Part shown: positions 25,393 through 37,221 of the stretch, one piece after another
Position numbering within the stretch: position 1 is the first letter of the stretch
Layout: the number at the start of each line of letters is the position of its first letter
Notes under the pieces: generated by a model
Database searches by the model: none
What the model saw: the letters and a program-made list of their open reading frames with translations, nothing else
What the model was told of the DNA's origin: nothing
Assembly (NCBI RefSeq): GCF_003315075.1
Contig: NZ_QNRJ01000005.1
Coordinates: forward strand, 233,452 to 297,451
DNA: 64,000 nucleotides
Direction: 5' to 3'
Source of the DNA: Rossellomorea aquimaris
GTDB lineage: Bacteria > Bacillota > Bacilli > Bacillales > Bacillaceae_B
Made by a program: the position numbers and the translations under genes

Positions 25393-26685
25393 TTAAATCG
25401 GGCTCCACACGCTTCGTACAACATTTGTCTGAGAGCGGTCCGGACCGACTGAAAAGATGGAAAGAGGGATATTAGTTAATTGAGAAACGCGCTCTAAGTA
25501 GTGACGAGCGTTCTCTGGCAGATCCGTCAACGTTTTACATCCTGTAATATCTTCTGTCCAGCCTGGAAGCTCTTCATACACGGGTTCACATTCAGCTAGA
25601 ATGTTCAGGTTAGCAGGGAATTCTTCCATGACTTCACCTTTGTATTTGTATGCTACACAGATTTTCAAGTTTTCGATTCCAGTCAATACATCGATCGAGT
25701 TCAATGAAAGATCCGTTAAGCCACTAACACGACGGGCATGACGTACAACCACGCTGTCAAACCAGCCGACACGACGAGGGCGTCCGGTCGTCGTCCCGTA
25801 CTCACGGCCTACTTCACGGATTTTGTCTCCGATTTCGTTCGTCAGTTCAGTAGGGAAAGGTCCGTCCCCCACACGGGTTGTGTATGCTTTTGATACTCCA
25901 ACTACGTGGTTGATTTTTGTCGGGCCTACTCCAGAACCGATTGTCACTCCACCAGCTACCGGGTTGGAAGAAGTAACAAATGGATATGTACCTTGATCGA
26001 TATCAAGCATTACCCCTTGAGCTCCTTCAAATAAAACGCGGCGACCGTTATCGATGGCATCGTTCAATACAACGGATGTGTCCACAACGTAGTGCTTAAT
26101 TTGTTGACCGTACTCATAGTACTCATCCAGGATATCTTCAATATTGAAGCCTTCTGTTTCATAGAATTTTTCAAAAAGGCGGTTTTTCTCTTCAAGGTTA
26201 CGAGCAAGCTTTTCTTCGAAAGATTGACGATCCAGAAGATCTGCGATACGGATTCCGACACGTGCTGCTTTATCCATATAAGCAGGACCGATTCCTTTTT
26301 TCGTTGTACCGATTTTATTGGCACCTTTACGTTCTTCATCAATTTCATCAAGCTTTAAGTGATAGGGAAGAATTACATGTGCACGGTTGCTGATTCGCAG
26401 GTTGTCTGTTTTTACATCGCGATCGTGAAGATATTTTAACTCTTTCACAAGAGCTTTAGGATCGACAACCATCCCATTTCCGATTACGGATGTTTTCTCG
26501 TTATAGAAAATACCTGATGGAATTAAGTGTAATTTATATGTTTCTCCGTCAAACTTAATCGTATGACCCGCGTTGTTCCCACCTTGGTAACGCGCGATAA
26601 CTTCTGCATGTTCAGAAAGGAAGTCAGTGATCTTTCCTTTTCCTTCGTCTCCCCATTGCGTACCTACTACTACTACTGAAGACAT
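25393..26685 (-). CDS. purA: Adenylosuccinate synthetase
   Basis: PurA joins IMP and aspartate using GTP in AMP synthesis. The 430-residue protein starts [20 protein letters not shown] with the P-loop-like GDEGKGK motif. It also contains [21 protein letters not shown] and [12 protein letters not shown], all typical. ATG 26685 has GGAGGTG upstream and gives the B. subtilis length. A pair of inverted PurBox-like sites upstream suggests PurR control. Confidence 0.97.
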   Translation of the reverse strand: MSSVVVVGTQWGDEGKGKITDFLSEHAEVIARYQGGNNAGHTIKFDGETYKLHLIPSGIFYNEKTSVIGNGMVVDPKALVKELKYLHDRDVKTDNLRISNRAHVILPYHLKLDEIDEERKGANKIGTTKKGIGPAYMDKAARVGIRIADLLDRQSFEEKLARNLEEKNRLFEKFYETEGFNIEDILDEYYEYGQQIKHYVVDTSVVLNDAIDNGRRVLFEGAQGVMLDIDQGTYPFVTSSNPVAGGVTIGSGVGPTKINHVVGVSKAYTTRVGDGPFPTELTNEIGDKIREVGREYGTTTGRPRRVGWFDSVVVRHARRVSGLTDLSLNSIDVLTGIENLKICVAYKYKGEVMEEFPANLNILAECEPVYEELPGWTEDITGCKTLTDLPENARHYLERVSQLTNIPLSIFSVGPDRSQTNVVRSVWSPI

Positions 26686-26773
26686 ATTAAGCACCTCCGA
26701 CGGGAATTAGTATTCCCTCTTTTATCAAACAAACTCATTTTATCAACACTAAAAAGGAAAGTCAATGAAAACA

Positions 26774-26807
26774 CGAACGTTTATATAGGTAATTATATTT
26801 ATGTTCG
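26774..26807 (-). promoter_or_regulatory. Paired PurBox-like operator of purA
   Basis: CGAAC (26774-26778) and GTTCG (26803-26807) face each other within AT-rich flanks (ACACGAACGTTTATA and ATTTATGTTCGTATA). PurR of Bacillus binds two inverted PurBoxes with a CGAA core and this spacing upstream of purine genes. The pair lies 90-120 bp upstream of the purA start codon. Confidence 0.65.
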
Positions 26808-26975
26808 TATAAACCGACACTTTACACTTCGAAAATCCACTACTTTAAGAATCTTAAGATAAATAAAAAATTGAGGGGGTATCATCAGGTTAGGATAGCG
26901 CAATTTAGAAACTTTTGCTAATCTATAATAAGCTTTTTGAATTTTATTACAATTGAATATTGAGGTGACTTTTTG

Positions 26976-28700
26976 ATGATTAAAAGATTCTTTAGCTATT
27001 ACCGGCCTCATCGTCGGCTTTTTTACCTTGATTTTGCCTGTGCCGTGTTGGTTGGACTTTTAGAGTTAGGGTTTCCCATGGCGGTATCGTGGTTTATTGA
27101 CTCCCTTTTGCCTGATGGGAACTGGAGTACCATTTTGGCTGTATCTGCCGGTCTACTTGTTCTGTACCTACTCAGTTCGAGTATGCAGTTTGTCGTGAAC
27201 TATTGGGGGCATAAGCTCGGGATCAATATCGAAACGGATATGCGACGGGAATTGTTTCACCATGTTCAAAGACAATCTTTCCGTTTCTTTGATAATACGA
27301 AAACGGGTCATATTATGAGTCGTGTGACAAACGATCTCATGGACATAGGGGAGCTCGCCCATCATGGACCCGAAGATCTGTTCATCGCGGTCATGACCTT
27401 CATCGGTGCTTTTTGGATCATGCTCACGATTAATATGGAGCTTGCTCTCGTCGCTATTATAATTGTTCCTTTTCTTGTTTGGCTTATTTCGTATTCGAAT
27501 ATTAAGATGAATACAGCCTGGACGAAAATGTACGGAAATATCGCCGATGTAAACAGTCGCGTTGAAGACAGCGTTTCCGGGGCGAGAGTGGTTCAGTCTT
27601 TTACAAACGAATCCTATGAAATGGAACGATTCAATGAGAATAATCAATTCTTCCGTAAATCCAAACTGAAAGCCTATAACGTGATGAGCGTGAATTTATC
27701 CGGAATCTACATTACGACTCGATTGATGACCTTGATCATTCTGGTATATGGAGCCTGGTTAAGCTTTTCCGGGGTGCTCTCTTATGGGGAACTCGTTGCC
27801 TTCATTCTTTATATCAATGTCCTGTTTAAACCGATCGACAAGATATCAGCCCTCCTTGAATTATATCCGAAGGGAATGGCCGGTTTTAAACGGTTCACCG
27901 AGCTCATGGATATGGAGCCTGATATTGAAAACCGTCCACATGCCATAGAAGTTCCCACTCTACGTGGTGATATTGCTTTTGACGACGTTACGTTTGGTTA
28001 TGAGTCAAACCGGCCAATTCTAAGGGATTTATCCTTTACCATTCAACCAGGACAGACCGTGGCGTTTGTCGGACCTTCAGGTGCAGGGAAAACAACGATC
28101 TGTTCTTTGATTCCACGCTTCTATGATATAGAAGAAGGAGCCATCACCATTGATGGCATCGATATCAGGGAGATGACGAAGGAATCCCTTCGTGCTCAAA
28201 TTGGCATCGTTCAGCAGGATGTATTCTTATTCACCGGGACTCTTCGGGAAAATATCGCCTATGGAAAACTGGATGCAACACAGGAAGAAATTGAAGAAGC
28301 AACGAGACGTGCTCATCTGACCGATCTCATTGCATCCCTTCCAGACGGATATGATACCCAAATCGGGGAAAGAGGACTGAAGCTGTCCGGTGGTCAAAAG
28401 CAGCGCTTATCCATTGCGCGCATGTTCCTGAAGAATCCACGGATCTTGATTCTGGATGAAGCCACTTCCGCTCTGGATACGGAAACGGAAGCGATCATCC
28501 AGGAGGCTTTGAATGAACTGGCTAAAGACCGGACCACCCTGGTCATCGCCCATCGATTGGCGACGATCCGCAAGGCTGACCGCATTCTGGTCGTCACGGA
28601 AAACGGCATTGCCGAGGATGGTACTCATGAAGAACTACTCTCGAGAGAGGACGGGATCTTCACAAGACTTCATGCCCATCAGCATGCAACCATTCTATAA
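26976..28700 (+). CDS. ABC-type exporter, fused permease and ATPase
   Basis: The 574-residue half-transporter has six membrane helices in the first 310 residues and an ATP-binding domain after about 330. Visible motifs are Walker A GPSGAGKT, the Q loop with IVQQDVFLF, the ABC signature LSGGQKQR, Walker B ILILDEATSALD and the H loop IAHR. It would work as a homodimer or heterodimer exporting lipid, drug or peptide; the substrate cannot be read from sequence. ATG 26976 has GAGGTGAC upstream. No partner half-transporter is adjacent, so a homodimer is likely. Confidence 0.92.
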   Translation: MIKRFFSYYRPHRRLFYLDFACAVLVGLLELGFPMAVSWFIDSLLPDGNWSTILAVSAGLLVLYLLSSSMQFVVNYWGHKLGINIETDMRRELFHHVQRQSFRFFDNTKTGHIMSRVTNDLMDIGELAHHGPEDLFIAVMTFIGAFWIMLTINMELALVAIIIVPFLVWLISYSNIKMNTAWTKMYGNIADVNSRVEDSVSGARVVQSFTNESYEMERFNENNQFFRKSKLKAYNVMSVNLSGIYITTRLMTLIILVYGAWLSFSGVLSYGELVAFILYINVLFKPIDKISALLELYPKGMAGFKRFTELMDMEPDIENRPHAIEVPTLRGDIAFDDVTFGYESNRPILRDLSFTIQPGQTVAFVGPSGAGKTTICSLIPRFYDIEEGAITIDGIDIREMTKESLRAQIGIVQQDVFLFTGTLRENIAYGKLDATQEEIEEATRRAHLTDLIASLPDGYDTQIGERGLKLSGGQKQRLSIARMFLKNPRILILDEATSALDTETEAIIQEALNELAKDRTTLVIAHRLATIRKADRILVVTENGIAEDGTHEELLSREDGIFTRLHAHQHATIL

Positions 28701-28703
28701 AGT

Positions 28704-28747
28704 AAAAAAATCCAAGCACCTGCATCTGCAGGGCTTGGATTTTTTTC
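28704..28747. terminator. Bidirectional terminator between the exporter gene and dnaB
   Basis: AAAAATCCAAGC and GCTTGGATTTTT arms form a hairpin ending both convergent genes. Confidence 0.85.
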
Positions 28748-28752
28748 TTCTA

Positions 28753-30105
28753 TTACGCCGGAGCGTCGTCAAATCGCCGCTCCAGATTCACGAATTTATT
28801 GTATTCCTTCACAAACGCAAGGGACACGTTTCCAACCGGACCGTTACGTTGCTTGGCAATGATGATTTCGATAATGTTTTTGTTTTCCGCTTCTTTGTCA
28901 TAGTAATCTTCACGGTATAAGAAGGCTACGATATCCGCATCCTGCTCGATACTTCCTGATTCACGGATATCAGACATCATCGGACGCTTATCTTGACGCT
29001 GTTCCACACCACGGGAGAGCTGGGATAAGGCGATGACCGGTACTTCAAGCTCACGGGCAAGTCCTTTTAGGGAACGGGAGATTTCAGAAACCTCCTGCTG
29101 ACGGTTCTCTCCGGAACGACCATTCCCTTGAATAAGTTGCAAGTAGTCAATCAGAATCATTCCAAGACCTTGTTCCTGGGCAAGACGTCGACATTTTGAA
29201 CGGATTTCACCCACTTTTATACCCGGAGTATCATCTATGAAGATTCCTGCATTGGAGAGGCTTCCCATCGCCATCGTAAGTTTTCTCCAATCTTCATCTG
29301 TTAAATCCCCTGTTCTAAGATTTTGGGCATTAATATTCCCCTCTGCGCACAGCATACGCATAACCAGTTGTTCTGCTCCCATCTCCAAGGAAAAGATGGC
29401 TACATTTTCTTTCGCCTTAATAGCGACATTCTGAGCGATATTCAGAGCGAATGCCGTCTTACCCATGGACGGTCTGGCCCCGACGATAATGAGATCATTT
29501 CTTTGGAATCCCGCTGTTAAATGATCCAAATCAGCGAAACCAGTGGAGATCCCTGTTACGTCACCCTTACGATTCGTTAAGGTTTCGATATTGTCATAGG
29601 TTCTGACAAGGACATCTTTAATATTATGAAAGGCACCTCCATTTTTCCTTTGTGCCACTTCCATAATATTTTTTTCGGCTTCTCCCAATAAAGCATCCAC
29701 TTCATCCTCCCGGGCATAGCCGTCTGAAGCAATGTCGGTCGCTGTACGGATCAATCGTCTCAGTAAAGATTTTTCTTCCACGATCTTTGCGTAATATTCA
29801 ATATTCGCAGCCGTCGGAACTGAGGCTGCAAGCTCACTTAAATAAGCGACTCCGCCAACATCTTCAAGCTCTTTCGCTGCTGCGAGCTCCTCTGTCACCG
29901 TAATTAAGTCGACGGCTTTTCCCCCGTCGCCTAAATTCAGCATGACATTGTATATTTTTTGATGAGAATGACGATAAAAATCCTCTGGAATCAATATTTC
30001 TGATGTGGTCGTTAACGCGCTGGGCTCTAGGAATATAGCACCTAATACCGCTTGTTCTGCCTCAATATTCTGAGGTGGAATCCGATCCTGGAACACTTCA
30101 TTCAT
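28753..30105 (-). CDS. dnaC: Replicative DNA helicase (DnaB family; dnaC in B. subtilis)
   Basis: This 450-residue hexameric helicase unwinds DNA at the fork. The N-terminal domain (RIPPQNIEAEQAVLGAIFLE) binds primase. The RecA-like motor has Walker A GARPSMGKTAF, Walker B MILIDYLQL and the arginine-finger region. The order rplI-dnaC-purA is the usual Bacillus arrangement. The roughly 218 bp to rplI contain the rplI terminator. Confidence 0.96.
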   Translation of the reverse strand: MNEVFQDRIPPQNIEAEQAVLGAIFLEPSALTTTSEILIPEDFYRHSHQKIYNVMLNLGDGGKAVDLITVTEELAAAKELEDVGGVAYLSELAASVPTAANIEYYAKIVEEKSLLRRLIRTATDIASDGYAREDEVDALLGEAEKNIMEVAQRKNGGAFHNIKDVLVRTYDNIETLTNRKGDVTGISTGFADLDHLTAGFQRNDLIIVGARPSMGKTAFALNIAQNVAIKAKENVAIFSLEMGAEQLVMRMLCAEGNINAQNLRTGDLTDEDWRKLTMAMGSLSNAGIFIDDTPGIKVGEIRSKCRRLAQEQGLGMILIDYLQLIQGNGRSGENRQQEVSEISRSLKGLARELEVPVIALSQLSRGVEQRQDKRPMMSDIRESGSIEQDADIVAFLYREDYYDKEAENKNIIEIIIAKQRNGPVGNVSLAFVKEYNKFVNLERRFDDAPA

Positions 30106-30207
30106 CTATGCATAACCTCCAATTCAAACTGCGAAGGGGCTTCGCCACGTCTATAGGCATCTGCTGCCTGCGTCTAATCTATATAAAAATAAGAATGTAG
30201 TCCTACC

Positions 30208-30245
30208 GAAAAAATGTGATCGGGATAGTATCCAGATCACATTTG
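30208..30245 (-). terminator. rplI terminator
   Basis: AAATGTGATC and GATCACATTT arms with a T-run on the minus strand end the gdpP-rplI transcript. Confidence 0.8.
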
Positions 30246-30323
30246 TTATCAAGCTATATTCATTTTAACATGTTTTTCTCAAAATGAAGTTACCAAATTT
30301 CGTATATTTTCTCTAAAAAAATC

Positions 30324-30770
30324 TTACTCTTCTGTTACATGTACCTTTAAGGTTGCTGAAACGTCCGTATGAAGCTTCACAGGGACATTCGTATAGCCAA
30401 GGGCACGAATGGCATCGTTCATTTCAATTTTACGTTTATCGATTTTGATGTCATGTGCTTTTTTCAACGCATCGGCAATTTGCTTGCTTGTGATGGAACC
30501 GAATAAACGACCGCCTTCACCCGATTTTGCTTTCATTTCAACCGTGATTTCTTCTAAAGTCGCTTTCAATCTTTTTGCTTCTTCCAATTCTTCCTGAGCC
30601 AGTTGCTCTTCTTTCTTCTTTTGACCCTCAAGCTGACCCATATTTGCATTTGTTGCTTCAACGGCCAAGCCTTTTTTTAATAAGAAGTTATGTGCATAGC
30701 CATCTGCTACGTTTTTTATTTCCCCTTTTTTCCCTTTACCTTTAACGTCTTTTAAGAAAATTACTTTCAT
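30324..30770 (-). CDS. rplI: 50S ribosomal protein L9
   Basis: The 148-residue protein starts [20 protein letters not shown], the L9 N-terminal 23S-binding domain. A long connecting helix (about 40-75) and a C-terminal domain follow. It overlaps the gdpP stop codon by 4 bp, giving translational coupling. Confidence 0.97.
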   Translation of the reverse strand: MKVIFLKDVKGKGKKGEIKNVADGYAHNFLLKKGLAVEATNANMGQLEGQKKKEEQLAQEELEEAKRLKATLEEITVEMKAKSGEGGRLFGSITSKQIADALKKAHDIKIDKRKIEMNDAIRALGYTNVPVKLHTDVSATLKVHVTEE

Positions 30771-32740
30771 ATCTCTTTTCTCCCTTCAAAATAATCATTT
30801 AATGCTTCCTTCAGCTGTTCTTCAGCTTCTGATACAGATGCTTGCTTTATTTGAGTAGCGGCATTGGTTAAATGACCTCCACCGTTTAAGTTTTCCATAA
30901 TGATTTGTACATTCACGTCACCTAAAGAACGGGCACTGATCCCGATTGTTTCCGGATCCCTCTTAGAGATGACGAAGGAGGCAATCACTTCATCCATGGT
31001 CAATAACGTATCCGCTGCCTGTGCAATAAGAACAGGGTCATAAATGACATTATCCTCTGCTTTCGCTATCGCAACGCCTTCACGGAAAAATTTAACCGAT
31101 TCGATTAACCTTGAACGTTTTATATAGGTATCGACATCCTCTTTCAGAAACTTTTGGACTAATACGGTATCTGCCCCTTGTGCCCTTAAATAGGAAGCAG
31201 CATCAAAGGTTCTCGATCCTGTTCTTAGCGTAAAGCTCTTCGTATCCACAATGATTCCCGCCAGCAGGGAAGTCGCTTCCAACATAGTGATTTTTTCATG
31301 TTTAGGCTGATATTCCAGTAGCTCCGTCACAAGTTCGGCTGTAGAAGAAGCATATGGCTCCATATAAACTAGTAATGGGTTTTTAATAAAGTCTTCTCCG
31401 CGTCGATGATGATCGATGACGACAACTTTATCCACTTTATTTAGAAGTTTTTCATCAATGACCAAGGAGGGCTTATGGGTATCGACTACGACGAGCACCG
31501 TGTCCTCCGTCGCCATCTCAAGTGCTTCCTCAGGGGTGATGAAGCGTTGGTGAAGATCGGAGTTCACTTTGATCTCCTTCATCAATCGTTTCACACCATT
31601 ATCGATTTCATTAAAGTTTAAGACAACGTATCCTTCACGCTGATTCATTTGAGCCACTTTTCGAATGCCGATGGCGGCTCCAATCGCATCCATGTCGGGA
31701 TGTTTATGTCCCATAATGATGACCTTGTCACTTTCGATCATGATTTCCTTTAGAGCATGGGAAATGACTCTGGCGCGTACCCGGGTACGTTTTTCCATTG
31801 GATTGGTTTTTCCACCATAGAATTTAACCTTTCCATTCGTTTGCTTAATGGCCACCTGATCTCCTCCACGACCTAAGGCGAGATCCAGGCTTGATTGAGC
31901 GAGAGTTCCCAGTTCAGGCAGGGAAGATACGCCAGTCCCTACTCCAATACTTAAGGTAAGGGGAACATTTTGCTTGGAAGTGGTATCCCGGACATCATCC
32001 AATATACCGAACTTCTCCTTCTCCAATACTTGAAGGATCTTCTCATTAATGACGGCTATGAACCTCTCAGAAGAGACCCGCTTCAAGAACACGCCATACT
32101 CTTTTGCCCATTTATTCAGAATGGACGTCACTAAACTATTTAAGCTGCTTCTTGTCTGGTCGTCCATCCCTTGCGTTAATTCATCATAGTTATCTAGAAA
32201 GATGATTCCAATATTCGTGCGTTCATCATGATATTGCTTTTCTATTTCTTTTTGTTCCGTGACATCAAAGAAATAGAGAAGCTTTTCTTTGAGCTTCAAT
32301 ACGACATGATACTTTCTCTCATTAATCGTCACAATTTCCGAATCTACTTCCTGCTTGATTAATGGAACTAGAGATTCTGCGACATCGTAAAGGGACCTTC
32401 CAACGACTGTGTCTTCATTAAAACAAGAGGCCAGAAAAGGATTCGTCCATTCTATGTAATATTCATCATTGATCAGCATGATCCCAATGGGCATCTCCAT
32501 TAACGCCTCTTCCCCTACACGCTTTACACGATAGGATAGAGTGGAGATATACTCCTCTGTTTCTTCGTGCGATCTTCTCTCAAAATAGAAAGCGAGAAAA
32601 TACACGATTCCAAAGACAATCAACCCTATTAACGAAATGATCCATTGGTAAAAGGAAACCGATACTAACAATAGAGCTGTTAATATAGCAAGACCGTACA
32701 ATGGGTAGCGGATCATTCGCTTATTAAAATAAGATGGCAT
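30767..32740 (-). CDS. gdpP: Cyclic-di-AMP phosphodiesterase GdpP (YybT)
   Basis: The 657-residue membrane enzyme lowers c-di-AMP. Two membrane helices lie at about 12-54. A degenerate PAS domain (about 85-150) is followed by a degenerate GGDEF domain (about 170-300) and a DHH-DHHA1 phosphodiesterase. Metal ligands are seen in [18 protein letters not shown] and VIDHHRRG, with GGGHLTNAA of DHHA1 near residue 625. It sits between yybS and rplI as in other Bacillus species. Confidence 0.95.
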   Translation of the reverse strand: MPSYFNKRMIRYPLYGLAILTALLLVSVSFYQWIISLIGLIVFGIVYFLAFYFERRSHEETEEYISTLSYRVKRVGEEALMEMPIGIMLINDEYYIEWTNPFLASCFNEDTVVGRSLYDVAESLVPLIKQEVDSEIVTINERKYHVVLKLKEKLLYFFDVTEQKEIEKQYHDERTNIGIIFLDNYDELTQGMDDQTRSSLNSLVTSILNKWAKEYGVFLKRVSSERFIAVINEKILQVLEKEKFGILDDVRDTTSKQNVPLTLSIGVGTGVSSLPELGTLAQSSLDLALGRGGDQVAIKQTNGKVKFYGGKTNPMEKRTRVRARVISHALKEIMIESDKVIIMGHKHPDMDAIGAAIGIRKVAQMNQREGYVVLNFNEIDNGVKRLMKEIKVNSDLHQRFITPEEALEMATEDTVLVVVDTHKPSLVIDEKLLNKVDKVVVIDHHRRGEDFIKNPLLVYMEPYASSTAELVTELLEYQPKHEKITMLEATSLLAGIIVDTKSFTLRTGSRTFDAASYLRAQGADTVLVQKFLKEDVDTYIKRSRLIESVKFFREGVAIAKAEDNVIYDPVLIAQAADTLLTMDEVIASFVISKRDPETIGISARSLGDVNVQIIMENLNGGGHLTNAATQIKQASVSEAEEQLKEALNDYFEGRKEI

Positions 32741-32766
32741 GATTTCAGCTCCTGGACCTTAAATTT

Positions 32767-33690
32767 CTATGACTTGCGTTGTAGGCGTTGTCTTAGATCA
32801 AATCCTAAGTCAATTATACCTAAAATTCGCACGAGATAAAGAAGAGGAATCGAAATGATTGTAATTAATACCAAAATTCCTTTTGACCATCCTTTTATAT
32901 GCGCGAAGAAATAGAGGAAAGACAGGCCTTGTACCGCCATCAAAGTTTGCAATACATACAAAACATTCAGAAGGGCCGTATAGGCATACGTTCCTTTCTC
33001 CGGCTGCAGAATCATGGATAGGACCAAGGTAAGTAAATAATACCAAAGGATACTCTTAGGAAGCTTCCATTCTCTGAATGGTTTAAATACGGGTACATCT
33101 CTCCCTAAACGTTTCATGATGGGAAAGTTGATTAGCATAAACAACAGAGCCAATACGACAGCAATTCCCAGGAACAAGGTGGGCATCAACGTCTGAATAA
33201 GATCAATGGAGCTCTCCAGACTTTCGACCAGTCTCTTGTCCGGTTCCTGACCAAGCTTCTCAATTAAAGAATAATAAGCGGTCTTCGATTCAGCTAAGCT
33301 ATCTTCTATAATATTAACATTGAAGAGGAGGATAGAAAAAACAAAACCAATGACAATATTGATGACAAGTGTGAGACTTGACGCCATAAACAGTCTCATT
33401 TTATCCACTTTCGCTTTCACACACCACCCAATCACGACCCCGGTCGTCGCAACCATGAAGGCAACAGGCAGCGCAATCAGCCCTCCAAACAAGAAGGATA
33501 ACCCTAACGATCCGATCAATACGTAAAAAGAATTCAGTAACGAATACTTAGAACTAAACAGAATAAGAGGGAGGGGCAATACGAAAAAGGCAAGGGTCCC
33601 AATAAGCGGAACATATAAAGCCAATAACAGTAAAACAGTAAAGATGGCGAGCATAAGCGCGCCTTCCGTTAACACACGGGGATTTTTCAA
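32767..33690 (-). CDS. yybS: YybS, DUF2232 multi-pass membrane protein
   Basis: The 307-residue protein has about eight hydrophobic segments and matches the DUF2232/YybS layout (GALMLAIFTVLLLLALYVPL at the N-terminus). The function is unknown; the family resembles ECF transporter S components. It is 26 bp upstream of gdpP in the same operon, so it probably works with or near c-di-AMP turnover (context only). Confidence 0.85.
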   Translation of the reverse strand: MKNPRVLTEGALMLAIFTVLLLLALYVPLIGTLAFFVLPLPLILFSSKYSLLNSFYVLIGSLGLSFLFGGLIALPVAFMVATTGVVIGWCVKAKVDKMRLFMASSLTLVINIVIGFVFSILLFNVNIIEDSLAESKTAYYSLIEKLGQEPDKRLVESLESSIDLIQTLMPTLFLGIAVVLALLFMLINFPIMKRLGRDVPVFKPFREWKLPKSILWYYLLTLVLSMILQPEKGTYAYTALLNVLYVLQTLMAVQGLSFLYFFAHIKGWSKGILVLITIISIPLLYLVRILGIIDLGFDLRQRLQRKS

Positions 33691-34057
33691 TTGAAACGCT
33701 CCTTACGATAAATTCAAAAACATGCAATAGCACTATCATATCAATTTTGGAGATAGATTTCATCTTAATGACTCACAACAAAAGCGGAGGCGGCTTGGGA
33801 AGAGGCGACAAGCATAAGATGACCCTTCCGGAAAGGCGGCGTTCTTTGCCTTTTTGGAAGGTTTAGCTTATGACCTCGAGCCTCTAGCCGCCGGAGCTGG
33901 ATGACAACAAAAGCGGAGGCGGCTTACCAAATAAAAGAGAGGGAGCCCCTTCAACATGATTCACATCTTCATCAACTCTAGTATGCACTCACTTTAAAAA
34001 GGAGTATACCCAGTAGATGAAGAATGGCAATGTTTCAGGACCACCCTCCAGAGAGAA
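33691..34057. repeat. Structured dispersed repeat with partial second copy
   Basis: This gene-free stretch holds a 132-bp element at about 33778-33909, beginning AAAAGCGGAGGCGGCTT with internal arms CATAAG/CTTATG and CCTTCC/GGAAGG. A head fragment of the same element (AAAAGCGGAGGCGGCTTA) repeats at 33909-33926. Elements of this kind recur in intergenic DNA of many Bacillaceae genomes. It is not related in sequence to the palindromic repeats near dnaA. Confidence 0.7.
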
Positions 34058-36118
34058 TTATGAAATTTTAAAACGTTCGATTGAAGACTGAAGCTCTTGA
34101 CTTAAGTCTGTTAAGCGTTCAGCTGCTTCTGTAACCGATTGGACGGCCCTCACTTGTTCTTCTGTAGAGGCACTCATTTCCTCGCAGGAAGCAGCCGTTT
34201 GTTCTGCTGTAGCGGCCATCATTTGTATCACATTGACCACTTCATCTTTTTCAAGGTTGATTTGACCAACTTCCTCATACATTCTTTCTATTTCATCCTG
34301 CATGGATTTCATTAACTGTGAGGTTTGGTCAAAAACATCATTGGTTCTTTCAATCACTTCATTTTGCACCTCAAAGGTCTCTTTCGTTTTCACCATTTCA
34401 TCAACTGCTTGATGAGAGCCTTGTTGAATTTCTATAATGGTACGTTTCACTTCTTCGGTTGCCTTCACTGACTGATCGGCAAGCTTCCTCACTTCTTCTG
34501 CCACGACGGCAAACCCTTTGCCGTGTTCACCTGCTCTAGCCGCCTCAATGCTCGCATTTAAAGCAAGGAGGTTCGTTTGAGAAGAAATATCCGTTATTGT
34601 ACCCATGACCGACTCAATCGTCTTCACCTTTGCTTCCAAACTTAAGATGACATTCTCCATGGAGGAGATGTATTCACTGGAAGAATGGTAGGCATTTTCT
34701 AATTCTTTTACCTGGTTTAACCCGGACTGGTTCATGGCATCTGCCTGTCCTGCCATCTCAGACATAGCTTTCGACTTTTCATAGACTCCATTAATTCTTG
34801 TGCCTAATTGCTCTGTTTGATGATGAGCCCGATCAGAGTCAGCCGCTGATTGAGAAGCCCCTGTCGCAATTTCTGTAACAGCCTTGGCCATCTCTTCACT
34901 TGAGGCATTTGTCTCCTCAGAAACCGCACTTAATCCTTCAGCCGATTCCCGGACATTATAGATCGATTGTTGGACCACTTGAATTGTATCTTTCATATTT
35001 ACGATCATTTTGTTTAAATCGGACGCCAGTAATCCTGTCTCATCTTTGGAATTAATTTCTGACTGAATGGATAAATCTCCAGCAGAGACATCGGTTACCG
35101 TTTTTTGAAGCTGCTTGATTGGTTTAGTGATCTTATTCGAAATAAGCACAATTAACACCAACATGACAGCCAGGGTAATGAGGGCTGTCACGATCAGTAA
35201 CCGCTCAATTTCTTTCGATGACTGAATGAGATCCTTCATGCTATAGGCAGATCCCACTTTCCAGTTCGTCCTAGGTACCGTACTGTACACTAACACTTTT
35301 TCATCTCCGTCCAGTTCATACCGGATCGTGTCGGAATCTTTTTCAGAAGCGAGCATTTTGCTGATGAAAGGTAGTTTGGAGAGATCTTCACCTCGCTTAG
35401 TGGGGTGGACGATGGCTGTACCATCAAGCCCGATTAAGAACGGATAGCCATTATATCCAATGTCCATTTCCGAGACGCGGTCAGTAAGTTTCGTCAAATT
35501 AATGTCCACACCGAGAACGCCTACTACTTTATTATCTGATACAATCGCTCTGGAGGCTGTAATGATATATTCCTCCGTTGCAGTATCTACGTAAGGCTCG
35601 CTCCAAACCACGCCAGCCCTTACTTCCTCAGCGTTTTTATACCAATCCCTGCTTGTCGGATCAAAGTCACTGGGCAGAGAGACGGATGGGACGATTTTTA
35701 ATTTCTTATTTGGTGATGCGAAGTAAATTGAAGTAGCTTCCCCATAAAGGCTTAAGTAATTATCAAAATCAGATTGAATATTGGCAAACAGTTCTGTATT
35801 TTCACCACCAGATTCTGTTTGCAATTGTGCTTTTGCATAATCTTTTAACGAGTTGGAGATTGAATATTGATCAATACTCTTTTCGTATTGTCCAAGAAAG
35901 AGTTGCACTGAATTATTTAGTTCTCCTACAATCCCTTGAGTTTGATCAATAACCTCTTTCTCTGTTTTCATTCTCGTCTGTAAGCTTGTAATCGCAATAA
36001 TGACAGCTAACGATACCATAAATAAAATGGATATGATTACAATAAGCTTCATTCTAATGGATGATAGAAGAAAACCCTTCTTTCCTTCCACCTGTTTCCT
36101 TGTGTTTTTCTTTTTCAC
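34058..36118 (-). CDS. Methyl-accepting chemotaxis protein with Cache sensor
   Basis: The 686-residue receptor has membrane helices near residues 20-42 and 295-317 flanking a double-Cache ligand domain ([34 protein letters not shown]). A HAMP segment and a long cytoplasmic hairpin follow, with the CheW/CheA contact tip [19 protein letters not shown]. It senses an external small molecule, perhaps an amino acid, and feeds the flagellar motor. The GTG at 36118 is preferred for its AGAGGGGGA ribosome-binding site. Confidence 0.92.
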   Translation of the reverse strand: MKKKNTRKQVEGKKGFLLSSIRMKLIVIISILFMVSLAVIIAITSLQTRMKTEKEVIDQTQGIVGELNNSVQLFLGQYEKSIDQYSISNSLKDYAKAQLQTESGGENTELFANIQSDFDNYLSLYGEATSIYFASPNKKLKIVPSVSLPSDFDPTSRDWYKNAEEVRAGVVWSEPYVDTATEEYIITASRAIVSDNKVVGVLGVDINLTKLTDRVSEMDIGYNGYPFLIGLDGTAIVHPTKRGEDLSKLPFISKMLASEKDSDTIRYELDGDEKVLVYSTVPRTNWKVGSAYSMKDLIQSSKEIERLLIVTALITLAVMLVLIVLISNKITKPIKQLQKTVTDVSAGDLSIQSEINSKDETGLLASDLNKMIVNMKDTIQVVQQSIYNVRESAEGLSAVSEETNASSEEMAKAVTEIATGASQSAADSDRAHHQTEQLGTRINGVYEKSKAMSEMAGQADAMNQSGLNQVKELENAYHSSSEYISSMENVILSLEAKVKTIESVMGTITDISSQTNLLALNASIEAARAGEHGKGFAVVAEEVRKLADQSVKATEEVKRTIIEIQQGSHQAVDEMVKTKETFEVQNEVIERTNDVFDQTSQLMKSMQDEIERMYEEVGQINLEKDEVVNVIQMMAATAEQTAASCEEMSASTEEQVRAVQSVTEAAERLTDLSQELQSSIERFKIS

Positions 36119-36300
36119 ATAAATTCCCCCTCTTACTACCAAAAAACTATCTATATATACACTTATTCATCGACATTTTTCGCTATTTCTTTAGAGGTAC
36201 ATGTGAATTTACAAGAACAAAGTGATGCTGGATAGGATAATCGAAGGGTGCTTTGCTATGGAGGAAGATATCTTATACTCACCCGTTATAAAATGGCATT

Positions 36301-36336
36301 AAAAAAAGCAGCAGAGACAAGTCTCTGCTGCTTTTT
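36301..36336 (-). terminator. rpsR terminator
   Basis: AAAGCAGCAGAGAC and GTCTCTGCTGCTTT arms with T-runs follow the rpsF-ssb-rpsR operon. Confidence 0.9.
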
Positions 36337-36347
36337 AATCGATGATA

Positions 36348-36596
<249 letters not shown>

Positions 36597-36626
36597 CTAT
36601 CTTGTTTGGATTTTATTATCGTTCGT

Positions 36627-37142
36627 TTAGAATGGCAGATCATCATCGGAAATGTCGATCGGCTGACCGTCATTTGCAAATGGATCCTCATCTACACGTG
36701 TATAGTTGTTGTTATTATTGTTATTGCGTTGTTGATTCTGATTCTGACTATACGGATTTCCTTGGTCGCGTTGACCTCCACCCGAATAGCCCGGACTTCC
36801 TCCACGATCGCCTTGATTCGCACTACGCGGCTCTAAGAACTGAACGCTTTCTGCTACAACTTCCGTCATAAACACACGGCGTCCATCTTGTCCTTCGAAA
36901 TTACGTGTTTGAATACGACCGTCAACGCCAGCTAAGCTGCCTTTTTTAAGAAAGTTTGCTACATTCTCTGCAGGGCGACGCCATACAACGCAGTTAATAA
37001 AATCTGCTTCCCGTTCTCCTGATTGATTCGTAAAACTACGATTGACAGCCAGTGTAAACGAAGCAACAGCCACTCCACTTGGAGTATATTTTAATTCAGG
37101 GTCTTTGGTTAAACGCCCTACTAATACAACTCGGTTCATCAT
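36627..37142 (-). CDS. ssbA: Single-stranded DNA-binding protein SsbA
   Basis: The 171-residue protein has an OB fold ([20 protein letters not shown]), a Gly/Gln/Asn-rich linker including a run of asparagines, and the acidic tip DISDDDLPF that recruits repair and replication partners. The Asn run in the linker is AT-rich and likely length-variable. ATG 37142 is preferred. It lies between rpsF and rpsR as usual in Firmicutes. Confidence 0.97.
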   Translation of the reverse strand: MMNRVVLVGRLTKDPELKYTPSGVAVASFTLAVNRSFTNQSGEREADFINCVVWRRPAENVANFLKKGSLAGVDGRIQTRNFEGQDGRRVFMTEVVAESVQFLEPRSANQGDRGGSPGYSGGGQRDQGNPYSQNQNQQRNNNNNNNYTRVDEDPFANDGQPIDISDDDLPF

Positions 37143-37170
37143 CAGAATCAACCCCTTCCTTCTAGTTTAC

Positions 37171-37186
37171 TGTTTCACGTGAAACA
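37171..37186. promoter_or_regulatory. parS centromere site upstream of ssbA
   Basis: TGTTTCACGTGAAACA, a perfect palindromic parS, lies in the short gap between rpsF and ssbA, where ParB spreading could also touch ssbA expression. Confidence 0.93.
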
Positions 37187-37221
37187 GGTGATAGAAGTGT
37201 ATATCTTAAAAAACGTACGGA

